Source of the DNA: Leptospira langatensis
GTDB taxonomy: Bacteria > Spirochaetota > Leptospiria > Leptospirales > Leptospiraceae
Direction: 5' to 3'
NCBI RefSeq assembly: GCF_004770615.1
Contig: NZ_RQER01000002.1
Coordinates: 229,892 to 293,891, forward strand
Length of the DNA stretch: 64,000 nt
Within the stretch, counting starts at the first letter, position 1, and each line of letters starts with the position of its first letter. The notes under the pieces were generated by a model, which worked only from the letters and a program-made list of their open reading frames with translations, was not told the origin of the DNA and did not search any database. Below, in pieces: positions 1 to 9,739 of this stretch. A program made the position numbers and the translations under genes.

Positions 1-344
1 CAACGTACTGCACCAAGATCCTGCCGGAACACAGGATCTTGGATCTGAAACTTCCCGCCATGGAATTGCACAATCGGATCAGAGCCCTTAGCCCTGACCT
101 AGGAGGCTTTTGCCAATTCCGAGAAAAACGACTTGTGATCTGGAAAACCAAACCGTCCGATTTTTCGGAAGAAGGGCGTAAGCCAGGCAGATTGAAACGA
201 ATGGACAAAAAGGCCCTTCTTTTCCAGTGTGGAGATGGCCGTTTTCTGGAACTCATTTCCGTTCAGCCGGAAAATAAAAACAGAATGCCTGTTGGCGATT
301 TCCTAAACGGTTTCCGCATTACGGATGAGGATCGCTTCGAGTGA
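1..344 (+). CDS. fmt: Methionyl-tRNA formyltransferase, C-terminal part (5' end outside window)
   Basis: This is the C-terminal domain of the enzyme that transfers a formyl group from 10-formyl-tetrahydrofolate to initiator Met-tRNA. The reading frame is open from base 3 with no start of its own, so the catalytic formyltransferase domain lies upstream of the window. Visible family features are the linker TYCTKI followed by LDLKLPAMELHNRIRALSPD, which matches the Fmt pattern 'KI...I(D/L)...A..LHN.IRA..P'. The rest is the small OB-like C-terminal domain that contacts tRNA. It overlaps the next gene by the four bases GTGA, so the two are probably translationally coupled. Confidence 0.85.
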   Translation, partial: TYCTKILPEHRILDLKLPAMELHNRIRALSPDLGGFCQFREKRLVIWKTKPSDFSEEGRKPGRLKRMDKKALLFQCGDGRFLELISVQPENKNRMPVGDFLNGFRITDEDRFE

Positions 345-1345
345 CTAAGGAAGAACTCCGCTCTAAATATCTCCCTGTCGGGGGTTACTTTTTTTTCATC
401 GCATTCGGCTTGGTTGTATTTTTCATAGCAGCCTTTCTCGTTGTATTCGTTCGGACCAAGAGCGCCAATATGGTGGTCATGCCCGATGTGGTTGGGAAAC
501 CCTATAACGAAGTCCATAACGAGCTCATGCGTCTACAGCTCAAGGTTCGTTTAGAATCCAAGAGATATCCGGATAAAACGGACGGTATTATTATCTATCA
601 ATCCATTCGTCCAGGTAGAGAGATCGAGGCCGGTTCCAAGGTTTCCTTGACCGTAAACATCGGACTGGATCGTATCATTATGCCGGATCTGAAAGGACAG
701 ACCCTGGCTTCAGCAAAGAACTTCATGGAGAAGGTACTCTCGGGAGAAAATTACGTTTCTCTCACCCTAGGCGGGATCACCTATGTGGAAGCCAAAGAAG
801 GGGAGTTGCCTGACACTGTAGTGGATCAAATCCCGGAAGCCGGAAAAAACACTACTGCTGCCGAAAAAGTCTTTTTACTCGTTACCAAGTCCTCCACGAA
901 GAAGAAGGAAGGAGAGGCTTCACTAGGCCTGGATTTCCGTCCGGGAGATTCCTTCGCGTTTGCGCAGAGAGCCTTGGCTCGATCCAAAGTGCCTTTCAAG
1001 ACAGAAGTGGTGGCCACAAAATTCCGTCCGGAAAATGGACGAATTGAATCCATCCAAAAGATCGGGAATGAATACAAATTCAAAGTCTTCTTCTTCGAGC
1101 CGGAAGATCACGTAGAGAGCGGATACGAAAGCTTCGAATACAAGATCCGAGAAAACGGAACGTATAGTATGATCGTACAGGATCAGAACGACGAGAATAA
1201 GAAAACCGAGATCTCTTCTCCCACTTCTTACCAAGAAGGAGAGAAGATCCAAACTGTATTTTATAGAACGGGAGATGTTACCCTGGTTCTCCTAGATGCG
1301 AATGGTTCCAAAGTAAAATCCAAAGACTACGAGAACGAATTTTGA
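341..1345 (+). CDS. Membrane-anchored PASTA-domain protein without a kinase
   Basis: The 334-residue protein has a short cytoplasmic N-terminus, one transmembrane helix (about 15-37) and an external part with two PASTA repeats (about 45-108 and 111-183; [12 protein letters not shown] and [12 protein letters not shown] are the repeat starts). A C-terminal region of unknown fold follows (about 195-334). PASTA domains bind peptidoglycan or muropeptides in kinases and penicillin-binding proteins. No kinase or transpeptidase domain is present, so a cell-wall sensing or scaffolding role is inferred only. The start is GTG overlapping the fmt stop. Its own stop overlaps the TTG start of rpe by four bases, putting it inside the fmt-rpe transcript. 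Confidence 0.85.
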   Translation: MTKEELRSKYLPVGGYFFFIAFGLVVFFIAAFLVVFVRTKSANMVVMPDVVGKPYNEVHNELMRLQLKVRLESKRYPDKTDGIIIYQSIRPGREIEAGSKVSLTVNIGLDRIIMPDLKGQTLASAKNFMEKVLSGENYVSLTLGGITYVEAKEGELPDTVVDQIPEAGKNTTAAEKVFLLVTKSSTKKKEGEASLGLDFRPGDSFAFAQRALARSKVPFKTEVVATKFRPENGRIESIQKIGNEYKFKVFFFEPEDHVESGYESFEYKIRENGTYSMIVQDQNDENKKTEISSPTSYQEGEKIQTVFYRTGDVTLVLLDANGSKVKSKDYENEF

Positions 1346-1992
1346 AAATATCCGCCTCTATTCTCGCAACCCAACTGACTGCGCTCTCAAACATAGTACC
1401 TAATTTCAAGAAAGAAGGGATCGACCTAGTCCATATGGATGTGATGGACGGGAACTTCGTCCCGCAGATCAGCTTCGGCGAGGCGATCAATAAAGAGGTC
1501 AAGTCAATGACCCAGATCCCTCTAGATGTTCACCTCATGGTAGAAAAACCGGAAAACCATGTGGCCAAGTACTATGAACTTTCCCCGTACTGCATTACTT
1601 TCCATGCGGAAACCACTCGCTTTCCGATCCGTCTCGCCCAAGAGATCAAGAAAAACGGGACCAAGGTAGGAGTTTCCCTGAATCCAGGAACTCCCGTCCA
1701 AGTATTAGAGACATTGCTTCCTTATATCGATCTAGTACTGATCATGACTGTGGAGCCAGGCTTCTATGGTCAAAAATTCGTGGATGGGGGAATGGACAAG
1801 ATCCGCAAGGTGAAGTCCCTTATTTCTTCCTATCCGATCGAACTAGAAGTGGACGGTGGAGTGAACGATACCAATATCCAGGAATTGGCCAAGGCCGGTG
1901 TGGATATTTGCGTGGTCGGAGCAGGGCTATTCAAGTCGGGAGATCCGAGCGAGAATGGGGTCCGCTTAAAAGGACTGGCTTCCAAGGCCTGA
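1342..1992 (+). CDS. rpe: Ribulose-phosphate 3-epimerase
   Basis: This enzyme interconverts ribulose 5-phosphate and xylulose 5-phosphate in the pentose phosphate pathway. The 216-residue TIM barrel has normal family length. It shows the metal and catalytic signatures [11 protein letters not shown] (about 30-40), [13 protein letters not shown], the flexible loop [12 protein letters not shown], and ELEVDGGV with the second catalytic Asp. The start is TTG overlapping the preceding stop (TTGA). It ends a tight fmt / PASTA / rpe run, and a new promoter seems to begin the rpsP group about 35 bases further on. Confidence 0.96.
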   Translation: MKISASILATQLTALSNIVPNFKKEGIDLVHMDVMDGNFVPQISFGEAINKEVKSMTQIPLDVHLMVEKPENHVAKYYELSPYCITFHAETTRFPIRLAQEIKKNGTKVGVSLNPGTPVQVLETLLPYIDLVLIMTVEPGFYGQKFVDGGMDKIRKVKSLISSYPIELEVDGGVNDTNIQELAKAGVDICVVGAGLFKSGDPSENGVRLKGLASKA

Positions 1993-2025
1993 TCCTTCTC
2001 TTTATTTAGCTCTTTCCATTAAACC

Positions 2026-2053
2026 TTGACATAAGAGCTCTCTGCGAAATTAT
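2026..2053 (+). promoter_or_regulatory. Likely sigma-70 promoter of the rpsP operon
   Basis: There is a perfect -35 hexamer TTGACA (2026-2031), a 16-base spacer, and a weaker -10 AATTAT (2048-2053). It sits about 60 bases before the TTG start of rpsP in an otherwise featureless 122-base gap. TTATGG two bases later is an alternative -10. Position and the strong -35 support it; no transcript data are available here. Confidence 0.5.
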
Positions 2054-2114
2054 GGCTTAATGCGCGAGCTATCTCTATAGTCCGCACTCGTTATTTAAAC
2101 GAAGGAATTTTACT

Positions 2115-2381
2115 TTGGTTAAGATCAGACTACAAAGAACTGGAGCCAAAAATAACCCTCACTACCGGGTAGTGGCTGCTGACAGCCGTTCCCCAAGAGA
2201 CGGTAAATTTATCGATATTCTCGGCCACTATCACCCGGCTGAGATCAAAGGTCAGACGACTCTCGATAAAGAGAAGGTCCTAAATTGGCTGGGTAAAGGT
2301 GCTCAACCTACCGGAACCGTTCTGAACCTCATTAAGAACGAGGGGATCTGGGCGGAATATAAACAATCCCTGAAGAAGTAA
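2115..2381 (+). CDS. rpsP: 30S ribosomal protein S16
   Basis: The protein is 88 residues, the usual length for bS16. It begins [20 protein letters not shown] and contains [20 protein letters not shown], the core conserved block. It binds 16S rRNA early in assembly of the small subunit. The start is TTG with a GAAGGAA Shine-Dalgarno-like stretch about ten bases upstream. It leads the classical rpsP - KH protein - rimM - trmD - rplS operon; its stop TAA shares one base with the next ATG. Confidence 0.97.
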   Translation: MVKIRLQRTGAKNNPHYRVVAADSRSPRDGKFIDILGHYHPAEIKGQTTLDKEKVLNWLGKGAQPTGTVLNLIKNEGIWAEYKQSLKK

Positions 2382-2611
2382 TGGAAGATCTAATCCGTTA
2401 TATCGTTACTTCTCTAGTAGATCATCCGGAGGAGATTTCCGTAAAGGAGATCGAAGGCGACGAGCAAACCGTCTTAGAACTCCGGGTCTCCCCGAAGGAT
2501 GTGGGAAAGGTGATCGGTAAGAATGGCCGGATCGCGAAGTCACTCAGAGCGATCCTCACTGCCGCTTCCGTCAAAGCCGGAAAAAATTTCTCACTGGAAA
2601 TTATTGACTGA
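2381..2611 (+). CDS. khpA: KH-domain RNA-binding protein (KhpA/YlqC family)
   Basis: This 76-residue protein is made up almost entirely of one KH fold. The RNA-contacting GxxG loop is visible as [16 protein letters not shown] (about 47-62). Members bind RNA with low sequence specificity and, with KhpB/Jag where present, influence cell division and sRNA stability. The position between rpsP and rimM is the same as ylqC in Bacillus subtilis. ATG overlaps the rpsP stop by one base, and the end overlaps the TTG start of rimM by eight. Confidence 0.93.
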   Translation: MEDLIRYIVTSLVDHPEEISVKEIEGDEQTVLELRVSPKDVGKVIGKNGRIAKSLRAILTAASVKAGKNFSLEIID

Positions 2612-3122
2612 AACTCGGATCCTAACCGGGAAATTAGGAAAGCCCTTCGGTCTGAAGGGTTTTCTCAAATTAGTGGCCCAAGAAAGCGCCCTCCCGGACC
2701 TCAAATTTCCAATCGATGCAACTCTCGAGTTCTCTTCTAGAGAACCTATCCCGATTCGTATCCTAAAGGCACAACGTCATTCCGGAAGAGTGATCTTACA
2801 GATCGACGGAGTTACTACGCCGGAAGAGGCCGCAAACCTGATCGGCGGAAATCTCTACATAAACAGGTCTTACTTCCCCAGGTCCAAGGGAGAAGAATAC
2901 TATCTATTCGAATTAAAGGGTCTCCAAGCATACTCAGAAGAAGGAGCCAAACTGGACTGGGAACTTACCGATCTCATCGAGAACCCGGCCCACGCTATCC
3001 TAGTATTCCAATCCAAGGACTCAGAAATACTCATTCCGTATGTGGAAAAGCATGTGGGAAAGGTATTACTTGACGAAGGCAAGATCCTGATCAAGAATCC
3101 TGAGGATTGGAATGAAATTTAA
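2604..3122 (+). CDS. rimM: Ribosome maturation factor RimM
   Basis: RimM helps the late maturation of the 30S head by binding S19. I choose TTG at 2604 as start: it gives 172 residues, the normal size, begins [20 protein letters not shown] (the conserved GK.G.P.GLKG block directly follows), and has GGAAAT just upstream. The open frame extends upstream to an ATG at 2523, but that part overlaps the KH gene and shows no family resemblance. The C-terminal PRC-barrel is recognisable ([25 protein letters not shown]). The stop overlaps the trmD start by 11 bases. Confidence 0.93.
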   Translation: MTETRILTGKLGKPFGLKGFLKLVAQESALPDLKFPIDATLEFSSREPIPIRILKAQRHSGRVILQIDGVTTPEEAANLIGGNLYINRSYFPRSKGEEYYLFELKGLQAYSEEGAKLDWELTDLIENPAHAILVFQSKDSEILIPYVEKHVGKVLLDEGKILIKNPEDWNEI

Positions 3123-3780
3123 CTTCATCACCTTATTCCCTTCCAAAATTGCTTCTTACTTTGCGGAAGGTTTGCAAGAGAAGGCCATTCGCAACGGAGT
3201 CTTCTCTGTAAACGTAGTGCAACTGAGAGACTTCTCGAATAATAAACATTTGAAAGTGGATGACACTCCCTATGGAGGAGGCCCTGGGATGCTGCTCAAA
3301 GTAGAGCCTATCGATCTCGCTCTTAAATCGCTGGGAGAAGAGAAAGGGCTCGTCATCCTAATGACTCCTTCCGGGATCCCATTCGATCAAAGCGTAGCGG
3401 AGAAGCTTTCGACTCAGAAAAAGCCACTTACTTTCATCTCAGGATACTATGAAGGTGTGGATCATAGAGTAACTGAGCATCTTGTTGACATAGAACTGTC
3501 CCTTGGAAATTATGTAATTTCAGCCGGAGATTTGGCCAGCCTTTGCGTAACAGATGCTGTGTCCAGGCTTTTGCCCGGCTTTTTAGGCGACCGAGAGAGC
3601 CTGGATGAAGAATCTCATAATGAAAGGGATATACTAGAATATCCCCAATATACGAAACCTTCCGAGTACAATGGTTGGAAGGTTCCCGATATACTCTTGG
3701 GCGGAAACCACGCGGCGATAGAATCTTGGCGAAATGCCAATCGAAAGAAAGTCGACCCCGATATTACGAGGAATTTATGA
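3112..3780 (+). CDS. trmD: tRNA (guanine37-N1)-methyltransferase
   Basis: TrmD methylates G37 of tRNAs with a G36, preventing +1 frameshifting, with S-adenosylmethionine as donor. The 222-residue SPOUT protein has the conserved segments [25 protein letters not shown] and the trefoil-knot region [14 protein letters not shown] followed by [23 protein letters not shown] contains the catalytic Asp and the cofactor-binding linker. Compared with the E. coli motif YVLSGGE, the knot reads YVISAGD, a conservative variation. It overlaps both rimM and rplS by a few bases. Confidence 0.96.
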   Translation: MKFNFITLFPSKIASYFAEGLQEKAIRNGVFSVNVVQLRDFSNNKHLKVDDTPYGGGPGMLLKVEPIDLALKSLGEEKGLVILMTPSGIPFDQSVAEKLSTQKKPLTFISGYYEGVDHRVTEHLVDIELSLGNYVISAGDLASLCVTDAVSRLLPGFLGDRESLDEESHNERDILEYPQYTKPSEYNGWKVPDILLGGNHAAIESWRNANRKKVDPDITRNL

Positions 3781-4205
3781 AAGAACTTCTGAAAGGCGGA
3801 TTGCCTACCGAAGCCAATCGTACCCTGAACTTTAATGTCGGGGATACTGTTAAGGTACACTACAAGATCCAAGAATCCGGAAAGGAAAGGGTCCAGGTGT
3901 ATGAAGGTGTAGTGATCTCCATCTCCAATGGCGGAAACGGAAAATCATTCACTGTTCGCAGGGTTTCCTATGATGTAGGTGTTGAAAGGGTATTCCCACT
4001 GTATTCACCTCGTATTGCAAAAATCGAACTAATACGTAAAGGTAAGGTTCGCCGTTCTAAACTCTTCTTCTTAAGAGAACGTTCCGGAAAGTCTGCTCGT
4101 ATTCGCGAGTTGAAAGGCGGAAAAGTCCTGGTAGCAGAAGACAGAAAACGCCAAACCGCAGCCGAAGAAGCTGCAACTGCCGCAGCAGCTACTCCAGCAG
4201 AATAA
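3777..4205 (+). CDS. rplS: 50S ribosomal protein L19
   Basis: bL19 lies at the 30S-50S interface. I take ATG at 3777 (overlapping the trmD stop as ATGA), giving 142 residues starting [15 protein letters not shown]. An upstream in-frame ATG at 3675 lies inside trmD and is discarded. Conserved parts are [26 protein letters not shown] and [21 protein letters not shown]. After the usual core there is an extra Ala/Glu-rich tail (about 122-142), which looks disordered. It ends the rpsP operon and is followed by a hairpin terminator. Confidence 0.97.
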   Translation: MKELLKGGLPTEANRTLNFNVGDTVKVHYKIQESGKERVQVYEGVVISISNGGNGKSFTVRRVSYDVGVERVFPLYSPRIAKIELIRKGKVRRSKLFFLRERSGKSARIRELKGGKVLVAEDRKRQTAAEEAATAAAATPAE

Positions 4206-4218
4206 ATCATTCTGATAG

Positions 4219-4253
4219 AATTCCAATAGGGCTACAGTCGTCCTATTGGAATT
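4219..4253 (+). terminator. Intrinsic terminator after rplS
   Basis: A perfect 12-bp stem AATTCCAATAGG (4219-4230) / CCTATTGGAATT (4242-4253) with an 11-base loop is followed by a T/C-rich stretch. It begins 14 bases after the rplS stop. The U-run is interrupted, so efficiency is uncertain. The rest of the gap to rnhB (4254-4468) is pyrimidine-rich and shows no gene. Confidence 0.7.
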
Positions 4254-4468
4254 TCAGTCTTTCACTCTTTTCATCTTTCTTTCAAGCTAGCACTCTTTCC
4301 TTCCTATCCAATAGATTCACTTCTATCCTTTCTCATTCTCTTCGATCCGATAAGAGACCCGTATTCACCGTTCTCTTTTTCTATCCTGAATATTCCCTAA
4401 ATCGAATTTGCAATTGTTTCTTCTTTTCAACTAGCAGAAGCTGACTGAAATCTTTTCGAATCGCTCCT

Positions 4469-5164
4469 ATGCCTAAGAATCATTTCGAACCCGAAGAATT
4501 TCGCTTTTTCTCAGAGTATTTACCTTGTGGGATCGACGAAGCCGGAAGAGGTCCCTATGCCGGCCCCTTATCCGTTGCCTTAGTGAGTTTTCTTCCGGAA
4601 ACCTTGGAGAAGATCCATTCGGGTGAGATCCTAGCAGGCTTGGATGACTCCAAAAAATTAGCCGAACCAAAACGAGAACGATTGTTCAGGGAGATCCAAG
4701 AAAGCGCACATACCGTGGCCCATGCTTTCCTTTCTCACACTTTCATAGATACGCACGGGATCAATCGGGCAGTATTGGAAGGCATCCTCAAATGTTATAG
4801 AAAGGGTTCCAGATCACCGATAGAAAATACTAGAAAGGATTTGCTTCTTCTCATAGATGGGAATTACAATTTTTCTAGATACAAGGAGTCCGAACTCCTA
4901 AAGCATAAGTCTCATTATTATACGAAGGGAGATTCCAGGATCGCGAGTATCGCAGCGGCTTCTATCATTGCAAAGGTAAAAAGGGATCGGTTCATGAAGA
5001 CGATCGCTTCCAAATTCCCGGGATACGGTTTTGAATCTCATAAGGGATACGGAAGCGCGGCTCATGAAGAAGCAATTCGCAACCTAGGCATCACAAGAAT
5101 CCACAGAAGATCCTTCACGAAAAAATTCCATGCTCCCCATTCCTCCTCCCAATCCGATCGATAG
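4469..5164 (+). CDS. rnhB: Ribonuclease HII
   Basis: RNase HII removes ribonucleotides from DNA and RNA primers in RNA/DNA hybrids. The 231-residue protein has the four-acid active site: [14 protein letters not shown] (Asp, Glu), LDDSKKL (Asp) and [11 protein letters not shown] (Asp). [12 protein letters not shown] is the typical C-terminal motif. It is the first gene after the rplS terminator. Its end overlaps the next ORF by 35 bases. The order rplS-rnhB-FliK-like-FlhB-like corresponds to rplS-(ylqF)-rnhB-ylqG-ylqH of B. subtilis. Confidence 0.95.
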   Translation: MPKNHFEPEEFRFFSEYLPCGIDEAGRGPYAGPLSVALVSFLPETLEKIHSGEILAGLDDSKKLAEPKRERLFREIQESAHTVAHAFLSHTFIDTHGINRAVLEGILKCYRKGSRSPIENTRKDLLLLIDGNYNFSRYKESELLKHKSHYYTKGDSRIASIAAASIIAKVKRDRFMKTIASKFPGYGFESHKGYGSAAHEEAIRNLGITRIHRRSFTKKFHAPHSSSQSDR

Positions 5165-5933
5165 GAACCAGACACCGATCTCCAAACCGGATCGGGTCCC
5201 CGAATCTCATCAAATTTCCCTGATCCTAAACTCAGCATCCGGACTTAAAAATCCGGAGTTATTGGATGCGGAATCCAAAGAGGCCCCTTTCTTTCGGGTC
5301 TGGGTAAAAGAAGGGACCAAAGAAGGGAGGGCTAAACTATTCTGGCAAGGGGAAACCATAGAAGCCAATGCAAAGACCCCTTTACTTTCCGGAGAAGAAT
5401 TACTTTTATCCCGAACTTCTTTAGGCAAATCCCCGGAATGGCGCATCTTAGAACGTAAACTCTCGGAGGATACAGGTTCGGAGGAAGCTCCTTCCCCTTT
5501 AGAGAAGGGATTGACTGGGATCTTAGAAAAGATTCTTCACAAAGAAGAGGGACCGATCTCACAAGAGAATGCTATTGCTTTTCTCAAAAGCTATTTTCCA
5601 TTTCTAGAATGGAAGGCAGAAACTCCCTATTTCGAGTGGGAATGGGAAGGAGGAAATGCAGAAGGTTATTTGGACTTCGAAAGCGAGGAGAAGATCTTTG
5701 TTCTCTTTTTAGAGACCAAAGAAGACGGTCCAAGTCTCTACAGATTCTTTTGGAAGAAGGATGATGCCTCAGACCTGATCCTAACTGCAGTTTTTACTAG
5801 TTCCAAAATGTACTTGCATATAGGTCAGAATAGGAAAAAATTTAAGCAGTTCTTAGAGGAATCGGGAGTTAAATTCCAAGAACTCAGGATACAATATAAA
5901 CCCTCTTTACAGAGGAGGGAATGGACCGCGTGA
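5130..5933 (+). CDS. Hypothetical protein in the ylqG position, possible FliK-like C-terminus
   Basis: I cannot name this 267-residue protein with certainty. It is acidic and soluble with no signal peptide. The first ~30 residues are Pro/Asn-rich, the middle is Glu-rich (about 110-150), and the C-terminal third ([10 protein letters not shown]...[20 protein letters not shown]) has the alternating hydrophobic pattern ending in 'L...L...G' seen in hook-length-control (FliK) C-terminal domains. It sits between rnhB and an FlhB-like gene exactly as ylqG does in B. subtilis, and FliK/FlhB are functional partners. The start is uncertain because the chosen ATG lies 35 bases inside rnhB. It overlaps the next gene by 13 bases. 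Confidence 0.6.
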   Translation: MLPIPPPNPIDRNQTPISKPDRVPESHQISLILNSASGLKNPELLDAESKEAPFFRVWVKEGTKEGRAKLFWQGETIEANAKTPLLSGEELLLSRTSLGKSPEWRILERKLSEDTGSEEAPSPLEKGLTGILEKILHKEEGPISQENAIAFLKSYFPFLEWKAETPYFEWEWEGGNAEGYLDFESEEKIFVLFLETKEDGPSLYRFFWKKDDASDLILTAVFTSSKMYLHIGQNRKKFKQFLEESGVKFQELRIQYKPSLQRREWTA

Positions 5934-6184
5934 AATTAGGAATCGCCCTTAAATTTACACCGAAGGAAAATCAAGGTCCTATGGTTTTAGCAAGCGGAGA
6001 AGGTACCATGGCCGAAAAGATCCGCAGGCTAGCGCTAAAACACGGTATCCCAGTAGTGAAAGATCCTCCTTTGGCGGAGGCCTTGACTCCTATACCTGTG
6101 GGAAAGGAAATTCCCGAGAATTTATACAGAGCAGTGGCGAGTGTTTTTGCCTTTGTGCTTTCTCAAAAAAGTCCAAGCGAATAA
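5921..6184 (+). CDS. FlhB C-terminal-domain-like protein (YlqH type)
   Basis: The 87-residue protein corresponds to the cytoplasmic C-terminal domain of FlhB/YscU export-gate proteins, without the membrane part. Recognisable elements are ALKFTPKENQGPMVLASGEG, KIRRLALKHGIPVVKDPPLA and IPENLYRAVASVFAFV. FlhB itself has an NPTH autocleavage site just before this region; here no NPTH motif is present, so cleavage is not expected. Stand-alone copies (FhlX/YlqH) are known to substitute partly for the FlhB C-domain in flagellar export. Role in this organism is inferred. Confidence 0.8.
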   Translation: MDRVKLGIALKFTPKENQGPMVLASGEGTMAEKIRRLALKHGIPVVKDPPLAEALTPIPVGKEIPENLYRAVASVFAFVLSQKSPSE

Positions 6185-6199
6185 GGGACCCCAGAAAAA

Positions 6200-7384
6200 A
6201 TGAAAAAGTTAAGCGTATCCGAACTGAAACCGGGAATGAGATTCACGAAACCGGTCTACTTGGACAAAGAAAATCTATTCATCACTTCCAATACTCCGAT
6301 CACCGATTCGGATCTAGAAAGACTGAAACGCTTCGGGATCACTGAGGTACTGACTCACGGAGATATTCTGATCATTGATGTCCCTCCCGAACATCTGGAA
6401 ACCCAGCTTGAAGACTTTATTATCAGTACCATCGTAGACGAAGACCTTCTTCCTTTAAAAGGAATGTATGATAATCTAAATCGGATCAAGGTACAGTTTA
6501 CGAATCTGTACAAGAATACATTCAATCTGGTACAGGATGTTTATAGAAAGGCTGCAGAAGACAAGACCTTCGATTTCGGACCGGTAAGAGAGCAAGGAGA
6601 AGCCCTCGCGGATTTCGTAAGAGCTCATAATAATCTTTCCTATTTGATCCTGGGAATGAATAACCCGGGTTATTATCTGTACAATCAGATCACGAATTCC
6701 ACTCTATACGCCCTTATCATAGGAAAGCTTTTGGACTTCTCCCGTCCCAAGATGGTGGATCTAGCGATCTCTTGTCTAGTAGCAGACGTGGGAATGACCA
6801 AAGTACCTGCGACCATCTCTGAAAAATCGGACCAACTCACCGACGAAGAATACAAATCCATTCTGAAGCATACTATCATCGGTTACCAGATCCTGACTCA
6901 AAGGATCAAGGTAAAGAATAGCTTGGCGGTTGTGGCACTGCAACACCATGAAAGATTCGATGGGAAAGGGTATCCCCAAAAGCTAACCGGGGTCGCGATC
7001 GAGGAGAATGCTCGGATCTATGCGATTGCGGATAATTTCTCCGCACTTATTACAAATCGACCGCATAGACAGAGGGTCCTTCCGCACGAAGCGATCAAGT
7101 CCATGATCAGTATGGATGTGGGTAAATTCGATCTCAAGATCGTTCGGACTTTCCTAAATCAGGTTTCTCTCTATCCTGTGGGTTCCTGTGTGGAACTTTC
7201 CGACAAAAGAGTGGGGATCGTTCTCGCCGCAAATTCGGACAAACCTCTTAGGCCATCTATCCGGATCATCAAAGACGAGTATGGAACCTTTGTGAGAAAT
7301 CTTCTCTTAGTGGATCTTGTAAAAGAAAATCATCTCTTTATCGTCAAGGCTCTCGACCTGATCGACGCCACTGCAAACCATTAA
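6200..7384 (+). CDS. HD-GYP-type protein with degenerate metal site
   Basis: The 394-residue cytoplasmic protein starts with a DUF3391-like module ([20 protein letters not shown]; about 1-60), followed by a helical linker and an HD-GYP-like domain (about 160-320). The GYP side is intact: H224, [11 protein letters not shown] at 249-259, [20 protein letters not shown]. The HD dyad is not: where LLHDIGK is expected the protein reads LVADVGM (193-199), and the N-terminal metal His also appears to be replaced (TNST for HSxNV). HD-GYP enzymes hydrolyse cyclic di-GMP; this one may bind it without hydrolysis or be inactive. It follows the FlhB-like gene by 15 bases. Confidence 0.85.
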   Translation: MKKLSVSELKPGMRFTKPVYLDKENLFITSNTPITDSDLERLKRFGITEVLTHGDILIIDVPPEHLETQLEDFIISTIVDEDLLPLKGMYDNLNRIKVQFTNLYKNTFNLVQDVYRKAAEDKTFDFGPVREQGEALADFVRAHNNLSYLILGMNNPGYYLYNQITNSTLYALIIGKLLDFSRPKMVDLAISCLVADVGMTKVPATISEKSDQLTDEEYKSILKHTIIGYQILTQRIKVKNSLAVVALQHHERFDGKGYPQKLTGVAIEENARIYAIADNFSALITNRPHRQRVLPHEAIKSMISMDVGKFDLKIVRTFLNQVSLYPVGSCVELSDKRVGIVLAANSDKPLRPSIRIIKDEYGTFVRNLLLVDLVKENHLFIVKALDLIDATANH

Positions 7385-7426
7385 TTTTTTGTAAACCACG
7401 ACGGCATTCTTCGACCCGTTTCGGAT

Positions 7427-7786
7427 ATGAAGAAGCTCCAAAACAATAGCAAAGAAAAAGGAAACCTGGGAGAAGAACTGGCTCAGGACTATCTGACCAA
7501 AAACGGTCACAAGATCTTAGAGAGAAATTTTAGGATCCGGACGGCAGAGATCGACATAATCACTCTGAGAGAAAACGTCCTACATTTTATCGAAGTGAAA
7601 CATTGGATCCAGAGAGAGGAATTCCATCCCTTAGAAGTCTTCACTCCGCAGAAGATGCGTAAGATGAGGACCGCAGCTAAGCATTATTTGGAGAAGGACG
7701 TTTCTTTTAGAAATTATTTTGTCTCCTTTTGTTTGGCATTTATTAACGAAAAAAGGGAACTAACTTTTTATCTGAATCTATTCTAA
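7427..7786 (+). CDS. YraN-family (UPF0102) nuclease-fold protein
   Basis: A 119-residue protein of the restriction-endonuclease-like fold. The PD-(D/E)xK-type residues are visible in NLGEELAQDYLTKNGHKIL (Glu), TAEIDII (Glu, Asp) and FIEVKHW (Glu-x-Lys). The family is widespread, often beside rnhB/dprA-type genes as here; a Holliday-junction or DNA-end role has been proposed but is not settled. The ATG is preceded by a weak ribosome site. It is followed by a 61-94 base gap and a small basic ORF. Confidence 0.88.
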   Translation: MKKLQNNSKEKGNLGEELAQDYLTKNGHKILERNFRIRTAEIDIITLRENVLHFIEVKHWIQREEFHPLEVFTPQKMRKMRTAAKHYLEKDVSFRNYFVSFCLAFINEKRELTFYLNLF

Positions 7787-7854
7787 AACCTTCGTTAAGC
7801 GAATCGAAAAAGGAGTCGATTTTCGAATTGTCTGCGGGTTCTCAAGGATGAGGA

Positions 7855-8078
<224 letters not shown>

Positions 8079-8112
8079 ACTAACAAAAATAAAACCGTCG
8101 AAAGAACGAAGC

Positions 8113-9648
8113 CTAGGAAACGGCCCTGTTTTCCGGAGACCATCCGGAATTCAGGAAAACAAGGGCCTCCTCCAAATGCTTGAGTTCTATCCCTTCCGAA
8201 CCTTCCAGATCCGCAATCGACCTCGCTACCTTCTTTGCATGAGAAAGTTTTCGAATACTGAACTTTTCCTGAGCAGAAGCACTCATTAGAAAATCGTTAC
8301 ATACTTCGGAGAGTGGGATAAACGCCTCGACTTCTTCTCCTCTTAATCTGCCGTTATATAATTTTCCAATTTGCTTGTACAATCTTCGTTTTTGTAAGAA
8401 TGCTGCGAGCGCAATCGACTCCCGTATTTTCTTCAAATCTACTGAGACAGTTTTTTCCTCTCGAGCCCTAGGCAGACTCAGATGGTAGAAGATCTCGATC
8501 CGATCCAAGAAGGGACCGCTAAAGGGAGCTTGGTAATTTCGGATCGAAGAAAGGGAACAAGTACATATCCGAACGGAAGAACCGTAATAACCGCAAGGAC
8601 AAAGATTGGTGGCTCCGAGTAGAAGAAAGGAGGCAGGGTAGGTAACGGACCCGGAGATCCTAGCGATCGTGATCCTTCCTTCTTCCATGGGCTCTCGCAA
8701 GGCTTGCAGATTTCGGGAAGAGAATTCGGAGAGCTCGTCCAAGAAAAGGATCCCATGGCTTGCGAGAGAGACTTCTCCCATTTTCAAATGAATGGATCCT
8801 CCTACCAAAGAAATATCGGAAGCTGTATGATGAGGATTTCGAAATGGTCTTTTGACATTCCTATTCTTTGTGTTCTCTTGGAAGGACCTAAAAGCCAATA
8901 ACTCGATTGCCTCGCTTTCATCGGGATTTGGCAGAAGAGAATAGGCAAGTCTTGCAAGCATCGTCTTTCCCGTGCCGGGAGATCCGGAAAGAAGACAATG
9001 ATGAAAACCGGCGCAAGCGATCTGCAAAGCCCGAAGCGCCGGCAATTGGCTCTTATAAAGATCTATTCTTTCCGGGGAATTCTCCACGTGGGATTTAACA
9101 TTCCTTTTAGGTTCTCTGGAAATCCCTCCCTTCAACAAAACCTGTAGATCTTTCAGCTGGGAGATCGCATAGATCGGGATCTTTTCCTGAACCGACGCTT
9201 CTTCTTTGTTTGCCCAAGGAACGATGGCGCCGGAAAAATGGGACCGGGCCAAAGAGAGTAAGATTGGCAGGATCCCTTTGATCGGAAGAATAGAACCGTC
9301 TAGTCCGAGTTCTCCCAAGATCAGAAATGTTTCTAGTCTTTCCGGCTCTTGCAATTGGCCGGTCAACGCTAGGATACCTGTAGCAATGGTAAGATCCAGA
9401 TAGGTACCTTCTTTCTTTCTGCCTGCAGGAGAGAGATGGACTAGAATGTTACAAAGAGAATAATCGAATCCACTGTTCTCGATCGCGATCCGGATTCTGT
9501 CTCCCGACTCCTTGATCACAGCAGCAGCGAGTCCTGTGATCGCAAACCTAGGAATTCCTCTTTTGATATTGATCTCCACGGAAACAGGAAACGGATCTAC
9601 GCCATCCAAGGATGCTCCAAACAATTTAATCAGTCTTAGTGATTTCAT
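8113..9648 (-). CDS. comM: ComM/YifB family AAA+ ATPase (Mg-chelatase-like)
   Basis: The 511-residue protein has an N-terminal Lon-S5-like domain (about 1-170), a Mg-chelatase-type AAA+ domain with Walker A SGSPGTGKT (221-229) and Walker B ILFLDE (about 300-305), the RNPHHTASD insertion (270-278), a Cys group at 350, 352, 362 and 364, and a C-terminal helical domain. ComM is a hexameric helicase that promotes branch migration during natural transformation and homologous recombination; in non-competent bacteria its role is unclear. The gene stands alone on the minus strand, divergent from the lipoprotein gene that follows. Confidence 0.93.
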   Translation of the reverse strand: MKSLRLIKLFGASLDGVDPFPVSVEINIKRGIPRFAITGLAAAVIKESGDRIRIAIENSGFDYSLCNILVHLSPAGRKKEGTYLDLTIATGILALTGQLQEPERLETFLILGELGLDGSILPIKGILPILLSLARSHFSGAIVPWANKEEASVQEKIPIYAISQLKDLQVLLKGGISREPKRNVKSHVENSPERIDLYKSQLPALRALQIACAGFHHCLLSGSPGTGKTMLARLAYSLLPNPDESEAIELLAFRSFQENTKNRNVKRPFRNPHHTASDISLVGGSIHLKMGEVSLASHGILFLDELSEFSSRNLQALREPMEEGRITIARISGSVTYPASFLLLGATNLCPCGYYGSSVRICTCSLSSIRNYQAPFSGPFLDRIEIFYHLSLPRAREEKTVSVDLKKIRESIALAAFLQKRRLYKQIGKLYNGRLRGEEVEAFIPLSEVCNDFLMSASAQEKFSIRKLSHAKKVARSIADLEGSEGIELKHLEEALVFLNSGWSPENRAVS

Positions 9649-9739
9649 ACTAAGGCCAGGTCCGAAAAAATCTTCTTAGAGCGCTTTTTTTCGAAAAACT
9701 AGTTTATCCCCTCCGGTCACTGAATATCTTTTGCAGGAA

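Noticed and set aside
2523..2603. N-terminal extension of rimM from ATG 2523
   Set aside because: It lies in the KH gene, has no similarity to RimM, and gives an over-long protein. TTG 2604 gives the normal size.
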